64,000 nucleotides of DNA from Paenarthrobacter sp. A20 (GTDB taxonomy: Bacteria; Actinomycetota; Actinomycetes; Actinomycetales; Micrococcaceae), in NCBI RefSeq assembly GCF_024168825.1, contig NZ_JALJWH010000001.1, positions 2,728,001 to 2,792,000 on the forward strand, given 5' to 3'. Position numbers and translations under genes: made by a program. The notes beneath the pieces were generated by a model. The model was not told the DNA's origin and did no database searches. It saw nothing but the letters and a program-made list of their open reading frames with translations. Below, one piece after another: positions 8,595 through 18,058 of the stretch; within the stretch, counting starts at the first letter, position 1, and every line of letters starts with the position of its first letter.

Positions 8595-9578
8595 ATGGTC
8601 CACATCTGGAACGATCCCACCGAAGTCCCCAAGGACTTCGGACCTACTGTCGTTACCCTCGGGAATTTTGACGGCGTCCATCGCGGCCACCAGCATGTCC
8701 TGTCGCAACTGACCGATACCGCCAAACGGCACAACATTCCGTCGGTTGCGGTGACGTTCGACCCCCACCCTGCCCAGGTCCACAGGCCGGATGCGGCTCC
8801 GGAACTGATCATGGGGCTGCAGGACAAACTTGATGCCCTTGGTGACACCGGCGTTGATGCCGTGCTGGTCATGAAGTACACCCTGGACCTGGCCGCGATG
8901 ACGCCACTACAGTTCGTCCGCGACGTCCTCCTTGACGGGCTCCACGCGGCACACGTCGTTGTAGGCCATGACCTCCGCTTTGGTGCCGGCAACGTGGGCG
9001 ACGTCCTCACCATGCAGGAGTTGGGCGAAGCGCTCGGCTTTGGTGTGCAGGTAGTCAACGAATTCGGCGCGGGGGGTTTCCCGGTCCACGACGACGGCGA
9101 CACAGACCGCCGCTGCTCCTCCACCTGGGTGCGGGAAGCCTTGGCCGAAGGCGACGTCGTGACAGCCGCAGCTGTGCTGGGCCGCCCGCACCGCATGCGT
9201 GGTGAAGTGGTGCACGGCGCAGCCCGCGGCCGCGATCTTGGTTTCCCCACAGCAAACCTTGCCCCGGATTCCACTGGCTATGTTCCCGCGGACGGCATCT
9301 ACGCAGGATGGTTGATCGACCAATCCGGCACGCGCTGGCCAGCAGCCATCTCCGTTGGTTCCAACCCCACCTTCGATGGCGTGAGCCGCCAGGTCGAGGC
9401 ACATGTCATTGACCGCCCGGAGGAGAACGTGGAGGATTTCGATCTCTACGGCCAGACCGTGGCTGTCGAATTCACACAGCGGCTGCGCGGCATGGTGGCC
9501 TACCGCGGACCTGAGGCGTTGGTCGAGCAAATGTGCCTGGACGTAGCCCAGGCCCACGAGCTGCTGGCCACGCGCTAG
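8595..9578 (+). CDS. ribF: Bifunctional riboflavin kinase/FAD synthetase
   Basis: 327 residues from the ATG at 8595. GGCGAGG (8585-8591) precedes it; the in-frame TTG at 8592 would sit on that site. The N-terminal half is the FMN adenylyltransferase domain (LGNFDGVHRGHQHVL, VTFDPHP). The C-terminal half is flavokinase (GRDLGFPTANL, DGIYAGW, SVGSNPTF). It turns riboflavin into FMN and then FAD in the cytoplasm. TAGAAT at 8531-8536 is a plausible -10 with a ~50-base leader. rpsO and pnp follow, the usual actinobacterial order. Confidence 0.95.
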   Translation: MVHIWNDPTEVPKDFGPTVVTLGNFDGVHRGHQHVLSQLTDTAKRHNIPSVAVTFDPHPAQVHRPDAAPELIMGLQDKLDALGDTGVDAVLVMKYTLDLAAMTPLQFVRDVLLDGLHAAHVVVGHDLRFGAGNVGDVLTMQELGEALGFGVQVVNEFGAGGFPVHDDGDTDRRCSSTWVREALAEGDVVTAAAVLGRPHRMRGEVVHGAARGRDLGFPTANLAPDSTGYVPADGIYAGWLIDQSGTRWPAAISVGSNPTFDGVSRQVEAHVIDRPEENVEDFDLYGQTVAVEFTQRLRGMVAYRGPEALVEQMCLDVAQAHELLATR

Positions 9579-9610
9579 GGCCATTTTCGACAACACTGCT
9601 GACCTGCCGG

Positions 9611-9616
9611 TAAACT
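9611..9616 (+). promoter_or_regulatory. -10 element of rpsO
   Basis: TAAACT, with TCGACA 18 bases upstream as a possible -35 (9587-9592). It would give an rpsO leader of about 115 bases. S15 mRNAs are often autoregulated, but I cannot identify a specific S15 leader fold here. Confidence 0.4.
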
Positions 9617-9738
9617 GATCACTGGATCCGGCTGCAGTCCGTGGCGGCTGGACCTGTTTTTGTGTGCGGCAACGCATCAAAGGCAACCCGTCAGCGAGGC
9701 GCTGCACCGGGAGGCACGGCACAACTCTAGGAGTTCAC

Positions 9739-10008
9739 GTGGCACTTGACGCCGCTGTAAAGCAGTCCATCATCAAGGAATACGCAACCTCTGAAGGCGA
9801 CACCGGTTCGCCCGAGGTCCAGGTTGCAGTCCTGACCCAGCGGATCAAGGATCTGACTGAGCACATGAAGGAGCACAAGCACGACTTCCACACCCAGCGC
9901 GGTCTGCTGGCCATGGTTGGTCGTCGCAAGCGCATGCTTACCTACCTGAAGAACACCGACATCGCCCGCTACCGTGCGCTCATCGAGCGTCTCGGCCTGC
10001 GCCGCTAG
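9739..10008 (+). CDS. rpsO: 30S ribosomal protein S15
   Basis: 89 residues, the exact family length, from the GTG at 9739 with TAGGAG (9728-9733) upstream. S15 binds 16S rRNA helix 22 early in 30S assembly. The conserved motifs [40 protein letters not shown] and [12 protein letters not shown] are complete. The frame is open 25 codons upstream, but those lack family similarity and lie in the leader. A terminator and then pnp follow. Confidence 0.98.
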   Translation: MALDAAVKQSIIKEYATSEGDTGSPEVQVAVLTQRIKDLTEHMKEHKHDFHTQRGLLAMVGRRKRMLTYLKNTDIARYRALIERLGLRR

Positions 10009-10020
10009 TCTGCCTTTAGG

Positions 10021-10051
10021 GGCGGCCCGCTCCTGTCCGGAACGGGCCGCC
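10021..10051 (+). terminator. rpsO terminator
   Basis: A 9-bp GC stem (GGCGGCCCG / CGGGCCGCC) around a 13-base loop is followed by TTCTTC, the nearest thing to a canonical Rho-independent terminator in this part of the window. Confidence 0.75.
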
Positions 10052-10249
10052 TTCTTCACCAACAACTAAAAACAGGAATCAACCGCATCGCGCATTCGCG
10101 GTCCTCGGTAGTGATTCCCGGGAAGCTCATCTGTGGTGATGACGCCCGTGGATCTCGATCGATGACCGGGTGTCGTACAGGCCAGGAAAAAAGAAGAGGC
10201 CTGGGTTGATGCGGCGGACTTCCGCTAACAGAAACGGAGGTGACTCTCT

Positions 10250-12502
10250 ATGGAGGGTCCCGAAATCCAGTTCTCCGAAGCCATTATCGACAACGGTCGT
10301 TTCGGCAAGCGCGTCATTCGCTTCGAAACCGGCCGCCTTGCCAAGCAGGCAGCCGGCGCTTCGATGGTCTACATCGACGAAGACACTGCCTTGCTTTCCG
10401 CAACCACCGCAGGCAAGCAGCCGCGCGAAGGTTTCGACTTCTTCCCGCTGACGGTTGACGTTGAAGAGCGCATGTACGCTGCCGGCCGCATCCCGGGCTC
10501 GTTCTTCCGCCGCGAAGGCCGCCCGTCCACCGAAGCCATCCTGGCGTGCCGCCTCATGGACCGTCCGCTGCGCCCCGCGTTCGTCAAGGGCCTGCGCAAC
10601 GAGGTCCAGATCGTGGTCACCGTCCTGGCGATCAACCCCGATGAGCTCTACGACGTCGTCGCCATCAACGCGTCCTCGATGTCCACGCAGCTTTCCGGCC
10701 TCCCGTTCTCCGGCCCGATCGGTGGCGTCCGCGTCGCCCTCATCGCCGATGAGCATGGTTCGCAGTGGGTTGCTTTCCCCAAGCACTCCCAGCTTGAGAA
10801 CGCCGTCTTCAACATGGTTGTAGCCGGCCGCATCACGGGTGACGACGTCGCCATCATGATGGTTGAAGCCGAAGCCACGGACAACTCCTGGAACCTCATC
10901 AAGGAACAGGGCGCCACGGCTCCCACCGAAGAGGTTGTCTCCGAGGGCCTCGAGGCTGCAAAGCCCTTCATCAAGGCACTCTGTGAAGCACAGGCGGACC
11001 TGGCTGCACGCGCTGCCAAGCCCACCGTCGAGTTCCCCGTGTTCCTGGACTACCAGGACGATGTTTACGCCGCTGTTGAAGCCGCTGCTGCCGACAAGCT
11101 GGCTGCTGTCTTCCAGATCGCTGACAAGCAGGACCGCGACAACGCCTCTGACGAGCTCAAGGACGAAGTCCTGGGCGCGCTTGCCGGTACCTTCGAAGGC
11201 CGCGAGAAGGAACTGTCCGCAGCTTTCCGCTCGGTCACCAAGCAGGTTGTGCGCCAGCGCATCCTCAAGGACCAGATCCGCATCGACGGCCGTGGCCTGA
11301 CGGACATCCGCCAGCTCACCGCCGAGGTAGAGGTTCTGCCCCGCGTCCACGGTTCGGCCATCTTCGAGCGCGGCGAGACCCAGATCATGGGTGTCACCAC
11401 GCTGAACATGCTCAAGATGGAGCAGCAGATCGACTCGTTGTCGCCGGTAACGCGCAAGCGCTACATGCACAACTACAACTTCCCGCCGTACTCCACCGGT
11501 GAGACCGGCCGCGTCGGTTCCCCGAAGCGCCGCGAAATCGGCCACGGTGCCCTTGCAGAGCGCGCCCTGGTTCCGGTTCTGCCGACGCGTGAAGAGTTCC
11601 CGTACGCCATCCGCCAGGTATCCGAGGCCCTCAGCTCCAACGGCTCGACGTCCATGGGCTCGGTCTGTGCTTCGACGCTGTCCATGCTCAACGCCGGTGT
11701 GCCGTTGAAGGCAGCAGTTGCCGGTATCGCCATGGGCCTGGTTTCCGACCAGGTTGACGGTCAGACCCGCTACGCAGCGCTGACCGACATCCTCGGCGCC
11801 GAAGACGCTTTCGGCGACATGGACTTCAAGGTTGCCGGTACGTCCGAGTTCGTCACGGCCATCCAGCTGGACACCAAGCTCGACGGCATCCCCGCTTCCG
11901 TGCTGGCAGCAGCACTGAAGCAGGCCCGCGAAGCCCGCCTCCACATCCTCGAGGTCATCAACGCAGCGATCGACACCCCGGACGAGCTCTCCGAGTTCGC
12001 TCCGCGCGTCATCGCCGTCAAGATCCCCGTGGACAAGATCGGCGAGGTCATTGGCCCCAAGGGCAAGATGATCAACCAGATCCAGGAAGACACGGGCGCG
12101 GACATCTCCATCGAAGATGACGGCACGGTCTACATTGGCGCTACCAACGGTCCGTCTGCCGATGCAGCACGTTCCGCCATCAACGCCATCGCCAACCCTC
12201 AGGTACCGGAAATCGGTGAGCGCTACCTGGGTACGGTCGTCAAGACCACCACCTTCGGCGCCTTCGTCTCCTTGACCCCGGGTAAGGACGGCCTGCTGCA
12301 CATCTCCGAGCTCCGCAAGCTGGCCAACGGCAAGCGCGTGGACAACGTTGATGATGTTGTCTCCGTGGGCCAGAAGGTCCAGGTAGAGATCACCAAGATC
12401 GACGACCGCGGAAAGCTCTCCCTGTCCCCGGTTGTTGCCGAGGAAGAGGGCGCAGCTTCAGAGGACGCACCGGCCGAGGCCGCTGAAGAGTCCGCAGAGT
12501 AG
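10250..12502 (+). CDS. pnp: Polyribonucleotide nucleotidyltransferase (PNPase)
   Basis: 750 residues from an ATG with a strong ACGGAGGTGA site (10235-10244). PNPase degrades RNA phosphorolytically from the 3' end and can also add tails. Domain order: RNase PH-like domain 1 (residues ~10-150), an all-alpha linker, RNase PH-like domain 2 (ending with [21 protein letters not shown]), KH ([17 protein letters not shown]), S1 ([14 protein letters not shown]) and an acidic tail. The 200-base leader holds a 6-bp hairpin (CAGGCC / GGCCTG around a purine-rich loop) near 10178-10205, perhaps an autoregulatory site as known for pnp elsewhere. Confidence 0.98.
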   Translation: MEGPEIQFSEAIIDNGRFGKRVIRFETGRLAKQAAGASMVYIDEDTALLSATTAGKQPREGFDFFPLTVDVEERMYAAGRIPGSFFRREGRPSTEAILACRLMDRPLRPAFVKGLRNEVQIVVTVLAINPDELYDVVAINASSMSTQLSGLPFSGPIGGVRVALIADEHGSQWVAFPKHSQLENAVFNMVVAGRITGDDVAIMMVEAEATDNSWNLIKEQGATAPTEEVVSEGLEAAKPFIKALCEAQADLAARAAKPTVEFPVFLDYQDDVYAAVEAAAADKLAAVFQIADKQDRDNASDELKDEVLGALAGTFEGREKELSAAFRSVTKQVVRQRILKDQIRIDGRGLTDIRQLTAEVEVLPRVHGSAIFERGETQIMGVTTLNMLKMEQQIDSLSPVTRKRYMHNYNFPPYSTGETGRVGSPKRREIGHGALAERALVPVLPTREEFPYAIRQVSEALSSNGSTSMGSVCASTLSMLNAGVPLKAAVAGIAMGLVSDQVDGQTRYAALTDILGAEDAFGDMDFKVAGTSEFVTAIQLDTKLDGIPASVLAAALKQAREARLHILEVINAAIDTPDELSEFAPRVIAVKIPVDKIGEVIGPKGKMINQIQEDTGADISIEDDGTVYIGATNGPSADAARSAINAIANPQVPEIGERYLGTVVKTTTFGAFVSLTPGKDGLLHISELRKLANGKRVDNVDDVVSVGQKVQVEITKIDDRGKLSLSPVVAEEEGAASEDAPAEAAEESAE

Positions 12503-12524
12503 TCTGTAAGCAGTACACCCGGCG

Positions 12525-12557
12525 GGGCCGGTGGGCTTGAAAAAGCTCCACCGGCCC
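12525..12557 (+). terminator. pnp terminator
   Basis: A 10-bp perfect stem (GGGCCGGTGG / CCACCGGCCC) plus one G-U pair, with an AAAA-containing loop and tail TTCCGG. It lies 22 bases after the pnp stop. Confidence 0.65.
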
Positions 12558-12591
12558 TTCCGGCCTTAACCCGAAAACCTGAAAGGCCTTG

Positions 12592-13935
12592 ATGACTGTC
12601 GTACCCTTGCCGTTGGAGCAGACCCTTCCGGGCGGCGAATTGATCCATGGTGCCGAGGGCGGTTCCGTCGTCCGGCGCTCAGTCCTGCCCGGCGGCGTGC
12701 GCGTCCTGACCGAGGCAATGCCCGGTCAGCGTTCGGCCACCATCGGTTTTTGGGTGGCAGTGGGTTCGCGCGACGAGGCGGACGGCCAGCACGGTTCCAC
12801 GCACTTCCTTGAGCACTTGTTGTTCAAAGGCACCAAGAGGCGCACCGCCTTGGAGATCGCATCGGCTTTCGACGAGGTTGGCGGAGAATCGAATGCTGCC
12901 ACTGCGAAGGAAAGCACCTGCTACTTCGCCAGGGTCCTGGACACGGACTTGCCCATGGCCATCGACGTTATTGCCGACATGATCACGGGCGCGGTCCTCG
13001 ATCCTGCTGAACTGGAGCAGGAACGCGACGTCATCCTTGAGGAAATCGCGATGGACAGCGATGATCCCACCGACGTTGCGCACGAGAAATTTGTGGAAGC
13101 TGTGCTCGGCAGGCATCCGCTGGCCCGCCCCATCGGTGGAACGCCTGACGCCATCAAAGCTGTGGCACGGGACTCGGTCTGGGCGCACTACCAGCGCTAC
13201 TACCGCCCTGAGGAACTGGTCATCACCGCCGCCGGCGGCCTGGATCACGACGTCGTCTGTGACCTTGTGCTCGATGCCCTGACGGCTGCGGGCTGGCAGC
13301 TGGATGCTGATGCGGCCCCCGTTAAACGCCGTGGGACTGAACGGGCTGTCATCACGGGGACATCGGGCCTGCATGTGGTCAAGCGGCCCGTGGAGCAGGC
13401 CAACATCATTATGGGTTGCCCCACGATCGTTGCGACGGATGACCGCCGTTTCGTCATGAGCGTGCTCAACGCTGTCCTGGGCGGAGGCATGTCCTCCAGG
13501 CTGTTCCAGGAGATCCGCGAGAAGCGTGGCCTGGTGTACTCCACGTACTCCTTCACGGCCGCCTACGCTGATGCCGGATACTTCGGCATGTACGCCGGTT
13601 GCACCCCTTCCAAGGTCCGCCAGGTGCTGGAGCTCCTGGGCGTTGAGCTGGAGAAGCTGGCCAAGGATGGCATTACCGAGGAAGAACTCCGCAAGGCAGT
13701 GGGACAGCTCAGCGGTGGAATTGTCCTGGCGCTCGAGGACACGGGTTCACGGATGTCACGGCTGGGCCGGGCCGAGCTCGTGTCCGGAGAATTCCAGGAC
13801 ATCGACGAGACCCTTGCCCGGATCCAGGCCGTCACGGTGCAGGAAGTGCAGGACCTGGCCCGAGAGCTCGCAGCGGCGCCCCGCACCATCACCGTCGTCG
13901 GTCCGTTCGAGGAAACCGAGACGTTCGGGCTCTAA
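12592..13935 (+). CDS. M16 family zinc metallopeptidase
   Basis: 447 residues from the ATG at 12592; GAAAGG lies upstream. The inverted zinc motif HxxEH is complete (H71-F-L-E-H75), with the downstream glutamate in the conserved RDVILEEIAMD stretch. Both M16 halves are present; the second carries the Arg/Tyr pair region SSRLFQEIREKRGLVYSTYS. It matches the single-chain ~440-residue actinobacterial PepR type that follows pnp. The role is probably cytoplasmic peptide turnover; the substrate is unknown. Confidence 0.93.
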   Translation: MTVVPLPLEQTLPGGELIHGAEGGSVVRRSVLPGGVRVLTEAMPGQRSATIGFWVAVGSRDEADGQHGSTHFLEHLLFKGTKRRTALEIASAFDEVGGESNAATAKESTCYFARVLDTDLPMAIDVIADMITGAVLDPAELEQERDVILEEIAMDSDDPTDVAHEKFVEAVLGRHPLARPIGGTPDAIKAVARDSVWAHYQRYYRPEELVITAAGGLDHDVVCDLVLDALTAAGWQLDADAAPVKRRGTERAVITGTSGLHVVKRPVEQANIIMGCPTIVATDDRRFVMSVLNAVLGGGMSSRLFQEIREKRGLVYSTYSFTAAYADAGYFGMYAGCTPSKVRQVLELLGVELEKLAKDGITEEELRKAVGQLSGGIVLALEDTGSRMSRLGRAELVSGEFQDIDETLARIQAVTVQEVQDLARELAAAPRTITVVGPFEETETFGL

Positions 13936-13959
13936 GTCTCTGGACTCCCGCACTGTCAG

Positions 13960-13996
13960 CAGGGCAGCATGATCACACGGTGATGATGCTGCCCTG
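13960..13996 (+). terminator. Terminator after the M16 peptidase
   Basis: 16-base arms CAGGGCAGCATGATCA and TGATGATGCTGCCCTG pair with one mismatch around a 5-base loop. No clear U-tract follows. Confidence 0.65.
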
Positions 13997-14013
13997 ACTA
14001 CTTTGGAGACGTG

Positions 14014-14475
14014 ATGGATCTGCCCTCAAGCGGCCAAGCTGCGGAGATGCTGCACGGCTTCATCGGTCACTGGCGGGGTATCACGGAGATAGCGGCCTCG
14101 CCGTGGGGGATTGCCCGGACAGCCGACGCCGAGGTGGTATTCACCAGGGCCGCCGGAGGGTACGCCGTGGTCCAGAGCTACAGGCACCGCGAAGCTGACG
14201 GCGCGCATTTTGAGGGGCACGGCATGTTCACGGTGGACCGGGACCACGGAGACACCCTGTGGTACTACGTGGACAGCATGGGCCGGCCGCCTGCCAGCCC
14301 CGTTCGGGGAACGTGGAACGCAGGTACGTTGACCCTGGATCGGCGAACAGCCGACGGTGTTGCCAGGCACACCTTCCGCGTCGAAGATGGCGTCCTGGTG
14401 CACACAGCCGACCTCCGGCTCGAAGGGACAGCAGACTTCAGCCCCTTGTTGAAGAGCGTGTTCAGGAAGGCCTGA
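14014..14475 (+). CDS. DUF1579-like beta-barrel protein
   Basis: 153 residues from the ATG at 14014; TTGGAG (14003-14008) precedes it, and a GTG at 14011 is the alternative. It has the look of a DUF1579 or lipocalin-like protein: an early GFIGHWRGITEIAASPWG motif, alternating hydrophobic strands (GYAVVQSYRH, FEGHGMFTVD, LWYYVDSMG) and a closing HTFRVEDG strand. No signal peptide. It is convergent with moaD, with three bases between the stops. The ligand or function is unknown. Confidence 0.65.
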   Translation: MDLPSSGQAAEMLHGFIGHWRGITEIAASPWGIARTADAEVVFTRAAGGYAVVQSYRHREADGAHFEGHGMFTVDRDHGDTLWYYVDSMGRPPASPVRGTWNAGTLTLDRRTADGVARHTFRVEDGVLVHTADLRLEGTADFSPLLKSVFRKA

Positions 14476-14478
14476 GCC

Positions 14479-14745
14479 TCAGCCGCCGGCGAAAGGCGGC
14501 AGGACATCGATGATGTCCTGCGCACCGAGCGGAGCCGAACGGTCCCGCACGGCCACCTCATTGCGGAGGAAGCTGCTGCGCGCCACGATGCGGTCCAGCG
14601 GTGGTGTTCCTTCCGGAGGCAGCGGACGCTCGACGGCGAGGGCAGCTTCCAGCAGCGCCTCCAGGCTGGATCCTTCCGGGAGGACATGATGTTCTTCTTC
14701 CACCCCGGCGGCCGCGCGCGCGGCAGCGAAGTAACGGACAAGCAA
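14479..14745 (-). CDS. moaD: Molybdopterin synthase small subunit MoaD
   Basis: 88 residues with a ubiquitin-like fold signature: MLVRYFAAARAAAGVEEE at the start, then LLRNEVAV-type and IIDVLPPFAGG at the end. The C-terminal Gly-Gly is the site that is thiocarboxylated to carry sulfur to precursor Z. It works with MoaE (21985-22440, on the other strand). It starts 4 bases after the moaA stop, so moaA-moaD form a two-gene operon. Confidence 0.9.
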   Translation of the reverse strand: MLVRYFAAARAAAGVEEEHHVLPEGSSLEALLEAALAVERPLPPEGTPPLDRIVARSSFLRNEVAVRDRSAPLGAQDIIDVLPPFAGG

Positions 14746-14749
14746 GGGT

Positions 14750-15889
14750 TCAGCCTCCGATTGCGCTCATGCTGCGGTCCGGCTGGACGAAGTCCGCTGC
14801 GCCGAGACCAGTGTGGTCCATGCCGTGGGCCTTGGGCTTGACCCACATGGCATCCTGCCACCGCTCCGCAAGCTCATCGTCCGTGGCACCTTCACGAAGC
14901 AGGCCCAGGAGGTCGAACTCTTCGCGGGAGAAGAGGCAGCTCATGATCTTGCCCTCGGCAGTGATGCGAGTCCGGCGGCAGTCCGAACAGAACGGCTCGG
15001 TGACCGAGGCGATGATGCCAACTGTACCGAGGACCGGGCCCTCGGCTTCACCGGAAGCGGAGTCCCGGCGTCGTACTTCGAAGCGTTCTGCCGGGGCGCC
15101 GTCCCGTTCGCGGGGGTCCTGGCCCAACACGAAGTCGCGGGACAGCAGATCGCGGATCTCCGCTGCCGTGATCATGTTGCGCCGGGTCCACCCATGATCG
15201 GCGTCCAAAGGCATCTGTTCGATGAAGCGAAGCTCGTAGCCGCGACCCAAGGCCCATGCCAGCAGGTCCGGTGATTCGGCGTCGTTGATCCCGCGCATCA
15301 GCACGGCATTTAGTTTGACCGGACCCAGGCCGGCTGCCCAAGCGGCATCGACGCCGGCCAGGACACGATCCAGGAAGGGACGGCGGGTGAGTTTGGTGAA
15401 GGTCTCCTCGTGCAGGGAGTCGAGCGAGACGTTGATCCGGGTGAGGCCCGCTGCCTTCAGCGCCGCTGCCTTCTTATCCAGACCCACACCATTGGTGGTC
15501 ATGGAGATGGGGAGTTCCGGGTGGTCGCTCCGAAGACCGGAAATAATGTCCACCAGGTCAGCACGGACCAAGGGCTCGCCGCCTGTGAGACGGAGTTCCC
15601 GCACACCCAGGGCGTTGACGCCGATCCGGACGATACGAATGATTTCGTCCTTGGTCATCACGGCGGTTTTCGAGAGCCATTCCAGTCCCTCGGCCGGCAT
15701 GCAATAGGTACAGCGCAGATTGCATTTGTCCGTCAGGGACAGGCGCATATCCGTAGCCCGCCTGCCATAGCGGTCCCACAAACCTGCAGGCGTGCCTGTG
15801 GGACGCGGCGGCGGGACCGCGACGCCAGTTTCCTTGTTTCCTGCGGCAACGCCCGAAGGGGGCACCGGCATGCCCAGCTGAACACTCAT
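14750..15889 (-). CDS. moaA: GTP 3',8-cyclase MoaA (radical SAM)
   Basis: 379 residues. The SAM-binding cluster CNLRCTYC gives C56, C60 and C63. The second cluster near the C-terminus (CSDCRRTRIT then SCLF) binds GTP, and the protein ends with the conserved Gly-Gly. It makes the first intermediate of molybdenum cofactor from GTP, with MoaC. The first ~35 residues are Pro-rich and less conserved. The start is supported by TAGCCT on the minus strand (15901-15896), six bases before the ATG, an apparent leaderless promoter. Divergent from the response regulator gene. Confidence 0.97.
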   Translation of the reverse strand: MSVQLGMPVPPSGVAAGNKETGVAVPPPRPTGTPAGLWDRYGRRATDMRLSLTDKCNLRCTYCMPAEGLEWLSKTAVMTKDEIIRIVRIGVNALGVRELRLTGGEPLVRADLVDIISGLRSDHPELPISMTTNGVGLDKKAAALKAAGLTRINVSLDSLHEETFTKLTRRPFLDRVLAGVDAAWAAGLGPVKLNAVLMRGINDAESPDLLAWALGRGYELRFIEQMPLDADHGWTRRNMITAAEIRDLLSRDFVLGQDPRERDGAPAERFEVRRRDSASGEAEGPVLGTVGIIASVTEPFCSDCRRTRITAEGKIMSCLFSREEFDLLGLLREGATDDELAERWQDAMWVKPKAHGMDHTGLGAADFVQPDRSMSAIGG

Positions 15890-16011
15890 AAATTCAGGCT
15901 ACGCCACCCTGGCAGGATAAGTGACACCGGTAACAGTCACACAGTTCTTACGGATTCCATACACTTGCGTCCCGGACGCCCGGATCGCGTGCCGGTCACC
16001 GTTGGCAAACC

Positions 16012-16017
16012 TATGCT
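16012..16017 (+). promoter_or_regulatory. -10 element of the two-component/molybdoenzyme operon
   Basis: TATGCT lies 6 bases before the GTG start at 16024. The 134-base divergent region with moaA contains both promoters. No binding-site repeat for the response regulator is obvious. Confidence 0.5.
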
Positions 16018-16023
16018 GAAAGC

Positions 16024-16791
16024 GTGAGCACATCAACGACACCACCAGCGGAACCAGGAAACCGCCGGATCCTCCTGGTCGAAGACGAGGAGACCATCGC
16101 TGCCGTCGTGCGCGACTACCTGCTTCAGGCAGGGTTCCAGGTTGATATGGCAGGGGACGGCTTCACCGCACTCAAGGTCGCTGCATCGCGTCAACCCGAC
16201 CTGGTGATCCTGGACCGCATGCTGCCCGGACTGGACGGCGTTGAGGTGTGTCGCCGGCTCCGCCAAACCATGAGCGTACCGGTGATCATGGTGACGGCGT
16301 TGGGCACCGAAGACGACCGGATCCTCGGTTTGGAGATGGGAGCCGACGACTATGTCACCAAGCCCTTCTCGCCCAGGGAACTCGTTCTCCGGGTGAAGTC
16401 GGTGCTGCGGCGGAGCATCAGGGAGTTCACGCCCGAACCACCGGTGGAAGCCGCAGGACTCGCACTCGATCCCGCCTCCCGCACGGTCACACATGGCGGA
16501 GTTCCCCTGGCGCTGACGGTTCGCGAATTCGATCTCCTGGCGTTCCTGATGCGCCGGCCCAACCAGGTCTTCAGCCGGGAAGAACTCATCAAGGCCGTAT
16601 GGGGCTGGGACTTCGGGGATCTGTCCACCGTTACAGTCCACGTGCGTCGCCTCCGGGAGAAGATCGAATCCAATCCCACCAAGCCGGAGCTGCTCAAGAC
16701 GGTCTGGGGCGTCGGTTACCGGTTCGATTCCTCCGCCGGCGCCCACGAAGAGCAGCCGGATTCGAAGGAGCGTGCCCGTGGAGGGCAGTGA
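16024..16791 (+). CDS. OmpR-family response regulator
   Basis: 255 residues. The receiver domain (residues ~14-130) has ILLVEDEE with the acidic pair, phospho-acceptor D64 in DLVILDRMLPG, a MVTALG threonine and the VTKPFSP lysine. The C-terminal winged helix (residues ~145-240) has VPLALTVREFDLLAFL, SREELIKAVWGWDF and TVHVRRLREKIE, ending with VWGVGYRF. It probably activates transcription in response to the adjacent kinase, whose gene overlaps it by 14 bases. Being in line with a molybdoenzyme and moeA-moaC-mog-moaE suggests control of that set (inference). Confidence 0.93.
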   Translation: MSTSTTPPAEPGNRRILLVEDEETIAAVVRDYLLQAGFQVDMAGDGFTALKVAASRQPDLVILDRMLPGLDGVEVCRRLRQTMSVPVIMVTALGTEDDRILGLEMGADDYVTKPFSPRELVLRVKSVLRRSIREFTPEPPVEAAGLALDPASRTVTHGGVPLALTVREFDLLAFLMRRPNQVFSREELIKAVWGWDFGDLSTVTVHVRRLREKIESNPTKPELLKTVWGVGYRFDSSAGAHEEQPDSKERARGGQ

Positions 16792-18058
16792 ACTGTGGAC
16801 CATCCTCGCCTGGGTTCTGTTCTGGGCGGTGCTCATCGGCGCCACCACCTTGATGCTCCTGCGATTGCTTCGCCGCGCCTCGGTGCTCGCCCGGATCTGC
16901 CTGGTGGTGGTGGCAACTGTTGCGGTGCTCGTGGCGGGCATGGTCAGTGCCTTCAACGCAATGTTTATCTCAGCGAGGGACCTTGAGGTCATGTGGTACA
17001 TCCTGGCGATGGCCTCCGCTGTAGCCGTTGCGTTGTCACTCATGCTCGGTGCCGGTGTTTCCCGCGACGCGGCCCAACTGGTGGACGCTGCCCGGCGACT
17101 CGGTCGCGGTGAAACCTTGGCCAGCACCGCCGGAGAGGGGCGGGGGACGGCTCCGGCCATGTCGTCCGAACTTGCCGAACTGGCACAGGAACTTGAGGCC
17201 AGCAGCCGCAGCCTTGCAGAGTCCCGGGAGCGGGAAGCCGCTATCGAAACTGCCCGGCGGGAGCTTGTCTCGTGGATTTCGCATGACCTCCGAACGCCCC
17301 TGGCCAGCATGCGCGCCATGACAGAAGCACTTGAGGACGGCATGGCATCGGATGTCCCGGGCTACTACCGGAAAATTATCGGGCAGACCGAGCAGATGAC
17401 CGCCATGGTCAATGACCTCCTGGAACTATCCAAGATCCAGGCCGGCAGCCTCCGCATGCGCGCCGAACCCCTGGACCTCTATGACCTCGTCAGTGATGCT
17501 TTGTCTGACCTGGCGCCGCTGGCCGCCAAACGCGGCATCAGGCTCGACGGCGGCGGAGACCGTGAATGCATGGCCGTCGCTGACGGACCCAGCCTGGCCA
17601 GGGCCGTGCGGAACATCCTGTTGAACGCCGTCATCTACAGCCGGCCCGACACCGATGTCCACGTCAGCGTAGGACGGGACGGCAACGTACGGGGCGGCAA
17701 CGCAGTGATTGCCGTGCAGGACCAGTGCGGTGGCATTCCGGATGAGGACCTCCCGCATTTGTTTGAAACAGGCTGGCAGAAAGACCCCGCCCGCGGTACC
17801 GCCGAAGGACTGCAGGGCAGCTACAACGGCGCCGGCATCGGACTGAGCATGGTCGCGGGGATCGTCAAGGCACACGGCGGATCAGTCACCGTGGACAACG
17901 TCGACGGCGGCTGCCGCTTTACCCTGTCACTTCCGGCAGGATCACGTCCGGCCGTGTCCCACCCGGCTGTGCCCCTTTCGGCGGAGACCCACCCGCCATC
18001 TTCCGTCCCGGCCACATCCGGGACCTCACATGACGAACGCCCAGGAGGCGCATCATGA
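16778..18058 (+). CDS. Membrane sensor histidine kinase
   Basis: 426 residues from the GTG at 16778. GAAGGAG (16764-16770) is correctly spaced for it, whereas the in-frame GTG at 16772 would be too close. Three hydrophobic segments lie near residues 5-28, 32-57 and 66-86, with very little extracellular sequence, so the signal is probably sensed in the membrane or inside. A short HAMP-like helix and a Glu-rich coil lead to the phospho-acceptor H169 in SWISHDLRTPL. The ATPase domain has the N-box RNILLNAVIYSRP, GGIPDEDLPHLF, and GAGIGLSMVAGIVKAHGG. The last ~45 residues are Pro/Ser-rich. The stop overlaps the next start (ATGA). Confidence 0.93.
   Translation: MEGSELWTILAWVLFWAVLIGATTLMLLRLLRRASVLARICLVVVATVAVLVAGMVSAFNAMFISARDLEVMWYILAMASAVAVALSLMLGAGVSRDAAQLVDAARRLGRGETLASTAGEGRGTAPAMSSELAELAQELEASSRSLAESREREAAIETARRELVSWISHDLRTPLASMRAMTEALEDGMASDVPGYYRKIIGQTEQMTAMVNDLLELSKIQAGSLRMRAEPLDLYDLVSDALSDLAPLAAKRGIRLDGGGDRECMAVADGPSLARAVRNILLNAVIYSRPDTDVHVSVGRDGNVRGGNAVIAVQDQCGGIPDEDLPHLFETGWQKDPARGTAEGLQGSYNGAGIGLSMVAGIVKAHGGSVTVDNVDGGCRFTLSLPAGSRPAVSHPAVPLSAETHPPSSVPATSGTSHDERPGGAS

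Noticed and set aside
10127..12301. 724-codon open frame on the minus strand opposite pnp
   Set aside because: Shadow of a strongly conserved GC-rich gene; its translation has no recognisable motif, while the plus strand is clearly PNPase.
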